Assembly (NCBI GenBank): GCA_020431945.1
Contig: JAGQHH010000419.1
Span: forward strand, 1-13,072
Reading direction: 5' to 3'
Source of the DNA: Cyanobacteria bacterium HKST-UBA02
GTDB lineage: Bacteria; Cyanobacteriota; Vampirovibrionia; Obscuribacterales; Obscuribacteraceae
DNA length: 13,072 nt
The translations under genes were made by a program, and so were the position numbers. This document shows positions 7,503 to 13,072 of the stretch, one piece after another; within the stretch, counting starts at the first letter, position 1, and each line of letters opens with the position of its first letter. Below the pieces are notes generated by a model. The model ran no database searches and was not told the origin of the DNA. It saw only the letters and a list, made by a program, of their open reading frames with translations.

Positions 7503-10500
7503 ATGAAGGTCTGTGCGCGTGGAAGTCGCTCAACTTGGTTCACTTTGATTGAGCGGTTAGAATTCATTGCTCTGGTAATAGTACTTTCGGCTCAGCTCCT
7601 GTACCAGACCGCGTCCGCTGCTGGCCCTGCATTCCAAGATATCGAGAAGAGAACTGAGCGCCTTGCCGATGACATCAAGAAGGTTCAGTCGGAAATTCAA
7701 AGAAGTGATCTAAGCGATCAAGAGAGACTCAATTTGCAAAAGCGCGTGAAGGAACTCTCAGAGGAGCTTAACCTGCTTATTGGCGGGAACATTTTAGCGG
7801 ACTATGAGAAGAGTGAAGAAAAAATAGCCACAGAACTCTCAACTGGCAAAGAATGCATGAAAAGTGGCGACTGGCGTAAAGCATCAGATTGCTTCAGGAG
7901 CGGCATCGACCTTTGCGAGGAGTATGGTCAACTAAACGATTCATACTCCGAATTGCTTAACTTGAACGCAATAGCTCTTGAGAAACTCGGTGATCTCGAA
8001 GGAGCAGAGGTCTATTTTACAAGGTGCCCACCGTCTTATGATCGATTGAACCCATTTTTGGAAATCGAGACAACAGATGACGACCGAAAAGCGAGGATTA
8101 ACGCACTTCTTCTCCTTGGAATGTTTTACATTAGGAATGGACAATTCCACAAAGCGGAAGATATCTACAGGCAATATGCAGAAGACGCCGCAAAGTTTGG
8201 TGGCAAGGTCAATCTTGCGATTTGGCAAAACAACTTTGCTACCGCCCTTCTTCGCCAGTCAAAGCTGGATGAATCTCTAGAAATATTCCGGTATGCATCG
8301 GAGCTTGCTACTGGTCTTGGGGACCGCGGAAAGCTTATCAATGTACGAATTCGTTGCCATTTGTCGGAACTATACAGCAAAAAAGGCAACATAGCTAATG
8401 CGAAAGCGGTAATCGAACCGCTGCTTGCCAGCAATGATCAGCAGACCAAGCAGAGTGCTGAAGTCGCATTACACGCACTAGACAAGCCCTCGCCATTACC
8501 GGTTGAGTCGACTCCGACCGAATTCGATCGAGGACTCGAGGATTGCAGGCGTGGTGAGTATGCTTCTGCAGCTGCAAACTTTGCCAATGCGTTAAGGGTT
8601 GCAGGAATCGATCAAAGGAAGCGAAACGAGATAAATGGATGGATGTCCTTTACTTGTAACATGCTCGGCAATTTTGCCGAGCGCGGACAAGTGCCAGAGG
8701 CACTGCAGCCAGATTCAGCCGCTGTCTATATCAGTTCTTGCGACGCTTCTGAGTTTTGCGATTATTCTTGCTTCCTGCCTAAGTTTTTCTCAGACGAAAA
8801 ACAGGTAGAGTCCTTCCTTTCAGAGCGCAAGAAACTTTTGCCCGAGAATCATCCACTAGTGGGACAATCGTACCGCTATCTGGCGCACATTTGTTGGCAC
8901 AAGGGGGAACAAGATAAGAGTAAGATGTACTTGAAGAAAGCCATCTCGATTTTTGAGAGGTCGCTGGGTGCTAATCACCTGATGGTTCTGGAAACGCTTG
9001 CGCAGCTAGCTTCGGTTTCCTTTGGCACAACTTCGAATCTGCAATTCTCTTGCAAGATCCGGATTGCCACCAGTCTTAATCTCGTATCAGCGCTCGACCG
9101 ATTATCCAAAGCCAGGTCACTGCTTGTCCAGAGTCGAATGTGGGGTGGATGGGATGGTCAAAGTCCAGACGAGGCCATCAAGTATTGCAAAGAGTCTCTG
9201 GACGTCCTTGCGCAATCAGGAAACTTCAAAGTTTTTGAGGTCCTTGTCTACAATTCGCTTGCTCAACTTTATTACATGGTGGATTCACATGAAGCAGCAA
9301 GGTCAGTGTTGAGAAACTCTGTCTCAATATGGGAAGGTGCAGAGAATACGGATCCAGTAAATTGTGCCTATGCATATCAGAGGTTGGCTGAACTCTGTGC
9401 AAGTACCAAAGATATAGAAGAGACTCACCATGCATACGAGCAAGCCTTGAAATGGTACACGGCTTGCTGGGGAAAGGACAGCAAGTGCGTTGCAAGGTTG
9501 CACTACTCGATAGCTCTGTATAGTCCCGAGAAGGATCCTGAAAAATACAAGAAGGTAGAAGCGGCTGTTGAAATGGTCCGGAAAGCATGTGGAGACGATA
9601 GCCTAGAAGCTACAGAAGCGCTCAAGATACTTTCATATTACGAGGCGCAGAAGCGGCCAGCAGCTGCAGCTCAAATGCTGGAGAAGGTTCAAGAGTCAAA
9701 GCGTAAGGCTGCTAAAACAAGTGGTAAGGTAGATCCCTACGAAACTTCCAACACGATTCACGAGCAAGCAATGCTCAAGTTTCAAACAGGCGATTTAGTT
9801 GGAGCCGACAGGGCTTATCGCAAGTATCTCGAGGAGTTTAGAGCTTTTTCGCCAAACAACTGTCCTCAGCTATCGTTCTATGGCAGAAACGCCCTGGACC
9901 TTTTGTCTTCAGGTCATATTGAGGTAGCAGACTTCAAGCGTGTTGGACCGCCGGAGAAGGACCTTTTCGATTTCTGGGGAAACTGGGAGTTTCCTCTAGC
10001 TGAAGTTCTTGAGAAGAGGCTGGCTGAACGAGAGAAGAACTTTGGATCGGTAAGTCGACAGGTAGTTGAGACGAAACTGGAGCTGGCGATACTCATGCAG
10101 TTTGTCCAACCATTTCAGAAGAGTAAATTCATCACTGAGGCGAAAGATTCACTACGGTTACTTGAGTCAAAGAAAGATTCCTCGAAGGACGTGGGAGTTG
10201 ATTATCTCCTGGGCGCTCTTGTCCTTGCAGGAGCCGGTGAATTAGCTGACGCCAGGGATTTTGCGAACAGAGCGCTAAGCTCGATCAATATCAAAGACCA
10301 GTCACCTGAGTCTCTTGCGCGGAACGTCGATCTAGCAAATAGGATCGCCACATTTTTTCTACGATGCAGACATCTAGGTAGCGCTCGGAGCGCTTGCGAT
10401 CTAAGCATAGCCCAGTGCAAACTCTTGAAAGCCAGCGGGCAATTGTCCAATTCATACTCGCTAAGTAGCACGGTAGCAGCGTTGCAGGGAGATATTTCCA

Positions 10501-12608
10501 AGGCAGCCGAGCACGCGCTCCTTGCTCGACAGAACGCCTCTTCTGGAGAGATGCACCGCGCTCTTGAGGCTTCTCTCATGGCATCTGAGAGTGCCGGAAT
10601 GATAAAGGAATCTGCCGACTTTGCAAAGGCTAATGTCGACCTATACAATAAAGAAAGGGAAGCGGGCAAAAGAATCAACATGCGTGATCTGATGTTTGCT
10701 CTGGGGAATCTCAGTCGACTTCTAGTTCGGCAAGGTAGATTTGATGAAGCCGAAAAGAACCTAAACGACATGGTGACTCTAGAGCCTTCACCTAATACCT
10801 CTGTAGAGGAGTCACTGCAGTGCTACTCCATAATGGACGAATGCAGAGCTGCCATCAGCCTGAGCAAAGGGCACTTGATGGAGGCCAGGGACAAATTTGT
10901 CGATGCTGTTGGCTGGCCAGATGACGCTTCGCGTACGCTTCAGCAAAAGCCCTTCGACCAGTGGATTCGAAACGTGAACATGATTGCGCTAGTGGACAAA
11001 AGGGACGGGCATCCCGAACTAGCAGCCGATACGGTATTGAAAGCGTCCTCTTTGATCGATTCTTTTGTCGCCCAGACATTTTCACAGGTATCTTTTTCCG
11101 AGCAATGCGCTTTCATTGGAGCCCTTCGAAGCGAGATTGACGGTTTATTGTCATTTGCGACAGATTCCAAAACGCTATCCTCCACCTATGGCTATCTTGT
11201 CACGTGGAAAGGGATGCTTGCTCGTGGTCTAAAGCGCCATGCTGAGGCTGAGCGAATCGCTGCAGCACAGAAACCCGCTCTTGTCGAACGAATTAGAGAA
11301 ATTGAACACGAATTAGTCGGGATGCAGAGTAGTGATAAGACTGGTTCGGCCATTGATTGGTCGATGAGACACCACGACCTCTCTGCCGAACTCGAACGAT
11401 GCCAAAGAGAGGTTGCAGGCTTCCAAACAAACGAAGTTGCGCCCCTCGAATCACCAGAGAAGATAACTCACGATATTCAGCTTGCTCTTGCTGCCGATCA
11501 AGGACTAATAGATACCTTCGTCTACTGTCCAGTCGGTACTGATACCACGCACTACGGCGCAATAGTCTTGAGAAGGCATTCTATTGCTTTCCATGATCTG
11601 GGTGAGTGCAAGTATTTAGATGATAGCATTCATGGGCTTTTGACTGCCATTCGAGCCAGAAGCCCAATGGACAAAGGACGAGGTTTGAGAGATGTACGCG
11701 TACTTTCGTCCTCTAAAGCTCGATCAGTAGACTGGTCGATGTTAAACGACCGATTGTCGGTACTAGTTCCCGAAGATGTGAAAAGCTTGTTTCTCTGTAT
11801 GGACGGGGAACTAGCACTCGTACCTCCAGTCCTGATAATCAATGAGTCGATCAGAGTATCGGAAATAGATGATGCGAGACAGATAGCTAAAGACTCGAAA
11901 CAGTCTGGACCAGCCGGTGGAAAAGTCCTACTTGTCGGAGATGTGGACTTCTCTGGCTACCTACCTCAGTTGCCCTTTTCAAAAGAAGAGGTTAACGTGG
12001 TCCGTGAATTCGCCACAAGAAAGAGCCTCGATGTCATTTCGCTATCCGGAAATCGTGCCACGAAGAGCGCTTTCCGCTCCGAAATGCCAAATTGTGTTGT
12101 TGCTCATGTTGCTACACACGGATTCTTTGAAAATCAGGCCACCGAAACCGCGACCCGATCCGCCGGGACTCTCGCCATGACACCCAGACAGCTCGCCGAA
12201 ATCGCCAGGAACCCACTTCTGCAGTGTGGCCTAATATTCGCTGCCGATACGGCGCTTGGGGGATCACATCGTCTTACAGCAGAAGAGATAGCTACAGTTA
12301 ATCTGTCTAATTGCGAACTTGTAACCCTGTCCGCCTGCGAAACTGGAAGAGGACGTCCATATTCCGGTCAGGGGGTAGTTGGATTGCGGACATGTTTAAC
12401 CGCAGCTGGTGTAAAACATCTACTAATTTCGCTATGGTCCGTTGATGATGCGGCAACGTCGGCCTTAATGCAGGAGTTCTATGAGCAAATGTGGATACAC
12501 GAGAAGCCTTTGGCCGAAGCTCTTACATTGGCACAAAAGAAGATCCGGACAAATGACAGATGGTCTCACCCTTTCTACTGGGCTGGCTGGATACTCGTGG
12601 GTGAGTAA
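7503..12608 (+). CDS. Giant exported or membrane-anchored coiled-coil/TPR/CHAT-domain protein
   Basis: 1701 residues. The N-terminus has basic residues, a hydrophobic stretch at about 19-34 and a possible Sec cleavage site (ASA|AG after 39); if uncleaved it would be a membrane anchor. Residues 45-95 are a heptad-like coiled coil. From about 105 to 1100 there are many TPR-like helical pairs, for example near 110, 200, 240, 345, 455, 580, 622, 753, 900, 943 and 1062, with signatures such as GQFHKAEDIY, GDLVGADRAY and GRFDEAEKNL. A helical linker precedes the CHAT domain (about 1315-1700). The CHAT catalytic His is in HVATHGFF (H1539) and the Cys in LSACETG (C1612). The domain then shows the conserved core ISLWSVDDAATSALM and ends with the typical HPFYWAGWILVG. 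CHAT is a clan CD relative of caspases; TPR-CHAT proteins are proteases gated by partners in known systems. Here the TPR array probably senses or binds a partner outside the cytoplasm (inference). It is last in the operon, 12 nt after the regulator. Confidence 0.93.
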   Translation: MKVCARGSRSTWFTLIERLEFIALVIVLSAQLLYQTASAAGPAFQDIEKRTERLADDIKKVQSEIQRSDLSDQERLNLQKRVKELSEELNLLIGGNILADYEKSEEKIATELSTGKECMKSGDWRKASDCFRSGIDLCEEYGQLNDSYSELLNLNAIALEKLGDLEGAEVYFTRCPPSYDRLNPFLEIETTDDDRKARINALLLLGMFYIRNGQFHKAEDIYRQYAEDAAKFGGKVNLAIWQNNFATALLRQSKLDESLEIFRYASELATGLGDRGKLINVRIRCHLSELYSKKGNIANAKAVIEPLLASNDQQTKQSAEVALHALDKPSPLPVESTPTEFDRGLEDCRRGEYASAAANFANALRVAGIDQRKRNEINGWMSFTCNMLGNFAERGQVPEALQPDSAAVYISSCDASEFCDYSCFLPKFFSDEKQVESFLSERKKLLPENHPLVGQSYRYLAHICWHKGEQDKSKMYLKKAISIFERSLGANHLMVLETLAQLASVSFGTTSNLQFSCKIRIATSLNLVSALDRLSKARSLLVQSRMWGGWDGQSPDEAIKYCKESLDVLAQSGNFKVFEVLVYNSLAQLYYMVDSHEAARSVLRNSVSIWEGAENTDPVNCAYAYQRLAELCASTKDIEETHHAYEQALKWYTACWGKDSKCVARLHYSIALYSPEKDPEKYKKVEAAVEMVRKACGDDSLEATEALKILSYYEAQKRPAAAAQMLEKVQESKRKAAKTSGKVDPYETSNTIHEQAMLKFQTGDLVGADRAYRKYLEEFRAFSPNNCPQLSFYGRNALDLLSSGHIEVADFKRVGPPEKDLFDFWGNWEFPLAEVLEKRLAEREKNFGSVSRQVVETKLELAILMQFVQPFQKSKFITEAKDSLRLLESKKDSSKDVGVDYLLGALVLAGAGELADARDFANRALSSINIKDQSPESLARNVDLANRIATFFLRCRHLGSARSACDLSIAQCKLLKASGQLSNSYSLSSTVAALQGDISKAAEHALLARQNASSGEMHRALEASLMASESAGMIKESADFAKANVDLYNKEREAGKRINMRDLMFALGNLSRLLVRQGRFDEAEKNLNDMVTLEPSPNTSVEESLQCYSIMDECRAAISLSKGHLMEARDKFVDAVGWPDDASRTLQQKPFDQWIRNVNMIALVDKRDGHPELAADTVLKASSLIDSFVAQTFSQVSFSEQCAFIGALRSEIDGLLSFATDSKTLSSTYGYLVTWKGMLARGLKRHAEAERIAAAQKPALVERIREIEHELVGMQSSDKTGSAIDWSMRHHDLSAELERCQREVAGFQTNEVAPLESPEKITHDIQLALAADQGLIDTFVYCPVGTDTTHYGAIVLRRHSIAFHDLGECKYLDDSIHGLLTAIRARSPMDKGRGLRDVRVLSSSKARSVDWSMLNDRLSVLVPEDVKSLFLCMDGELALVPPVLIINESIRVSEIDDARQIAKDSKQSGPAGGKVLLVGDVDFSGYLPQLPFSKEEVNVVREFATRKSLDVISLSGNRATKSAFRSEMPNCVVAHVATHGFFENQATETATRSAGTLAMTPRQLAEIARNPLLQCGLIFAADTALGGSHRLTAEEIATVNLSNCELVTLSACETGRGRPYSGQGVVGLRTCLTAAGVKHLLISLWSVDDAATSALMQEFYEQMWIHEKPLAEALTLAQKKIRTNDRWSHPFYWAGWILVGE

Positions 12609-12692
12609 TCGACATTACATCACAGGGCTTTTTCGGGAACTGTACTTAGCAAAAAATTGAGACCGTCACTAGGCTGTAAAATGAACCATTTG

Positions 12693-13072
12693 CTAACTAA
12701 ACGGAACGATAAGGAGAACTTCTGTGCCCTTTCCATATCGAGGCGCCGGGCTATTCCAGGCAATTGAGCCCTCGAGCAGCTCCGTGCAGCCTCTCATATT
12801 GGCTAGACCCTGTGAGCTCGAGCTTGAAGACTTTCCATCAAAACCCTTACCATCATCCTCTACGGTGAACACCAGACTGCCATCTTTGACCCGGGCAGTA
12901 ATGGTGAGTTCTGATGCACCTGCATGCTGCAACGCATTTCGAATTGCATTTTGAAGAATCCTGTAGATCCTGTATTGATCACTCATTTTGACTTCATCTA
13001 GAGCACCGCTTGTTGAATCAACAAAATCTATTCTGACCTCATCTGTCGAGACGCTTCTAGAAAGGCTGTCGA
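12693..13072 (-). CDS. NarL/DesK-type sensor histidine kinase, C-terminal ATPase part (5' end outside the window)
   Basis: The minus-strand frame is open from the window edge to a TAG at 12693-12695, so only the C-terminal 125 or so residues are seen. They form a HATPase_c domain: N box in ILQNAIRNALQHA, G1 in VEDDGKGFDG, G2 in QGLANMRG and the final KGTEVLLIVPFS. The spacing and the YRIYRILQNA lead-in are typical of kinases with a HisKA_3 dimerisation domain (NarX, DesK, LiaS type), which normally act on LuxR-type response regulators. The Met at 12986 is internal, not the start, because coding continues upstream of it (for example RIDFVDSTSGA before MSDQ). The sensor and dimerisation parts are out of view. 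It converges on the CHAT gene with 84 nt between stop codons. It is the probable partner of the regulator at 6699 (inference). Confidence 0.9.
   Translation of the reverse strand, partial: DSLSRSVSTDEVRIDFVDSTSGALDEVKMSDQYRIYRILQNAIRNALQHAGASELTITARVKDGSLVFTVEDDGKGFDGKSSSSSSQGLANMRGCTELLEGSIAWNSPAPRYGKGTEVLLIVPFS

Noticed and set aside
10202..10771. Minus-strand open frame of 189 codons
   Set aside because: It is fully inside the CHAT gene's TPR region. The translation is Ser/Arg/Leu-rich, as expected from the antisense of helical coding DNA, and has no domain.
7503..12608. CRISPR-associated TPR-CHAT (Craspase) or gasdermin-activating protease
   Set aside because: No CRISPR array, no gRAMP-like effector and no small gasdermin-like gene is visible in the window, and this protein has an export sequence.
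12724..12954. Forward-strand open frame of 76 codons with AAGGAG 7 nt before a GTG, which looks like a small gene after the CHAT gene
   Set aside because: It lies wholly antisense to the histidine kinase ATPase domain, whose N, G1 and G2 boxes are clear. The translated forward frame shows no recognisable features, so the site is probably coincidental.

Overview
The window is a compact locus of about 13 kb, with G+C near one half by eye. It encodes at least four large proteins that look exported and carry peptidase-type domains, plus both halves of a NarL-type two-component system. Reading left to right: 1-365 is mostly non-coding, with perhaps the last codons of an upstream gene. 366-2555 is an exported caspase-like peptidase (C14) with a C-terminal DUF4384-like domain, followed by a strong intrinsic terminator. 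2866-5064 is an exported subtilase (S8) with a complete Asp/His/Ser triad and a large insertion. 5109-6668 is an exported papain-fold-like protein with a Cys/His/Asn set and a second, cut-short Cys motif at its end. 6699-7490 is a REC + LuxR-type response regulator. 7503-12608 is a 1701-residue exported or membrane-anchored coiled-coil/TPR/CHAT protein with the CHAT His/Cys dyad. On the opposite strand, 12693-13072 is the ATPase end of a NarL/DesK-type histidine kinase that runs off the window.

Genes 2 to 5 (subtilase, papain-like protein, regulator, CHAT) are on one strand with gaps of 44, 30 and 12 nt, each with a ribosome binding site, and are probably one operon. The caspase gene is a separate unit, isolated by its terminator. 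The kinase converges on the operon. A response regulator placed inside an operon of exported peptidases suggests that it controls them, but this is inferred from position only.

The working model is an extracytoplasmic proteolytic system spanning clans CD (caspase, CHAT), SB (subtilase) and CA (papain-like), under two-component control. Neither a CRISPR array nor a gasdermin-like gene is visible, so this is not obviously one of the known CHAT or caspase defence layouts.

Organism: a bacterium rich in secreted caspase/CHAT/TPR proteins. Non-photosynthetic relatives of Cyanobacteria (Obscuribacterales-like) or Planctomycetes would fit. I base this on protein style only and hold it with low confidence. 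No rRNA, tRNA, CRISPR, insertion sequence or phage gene was seen.
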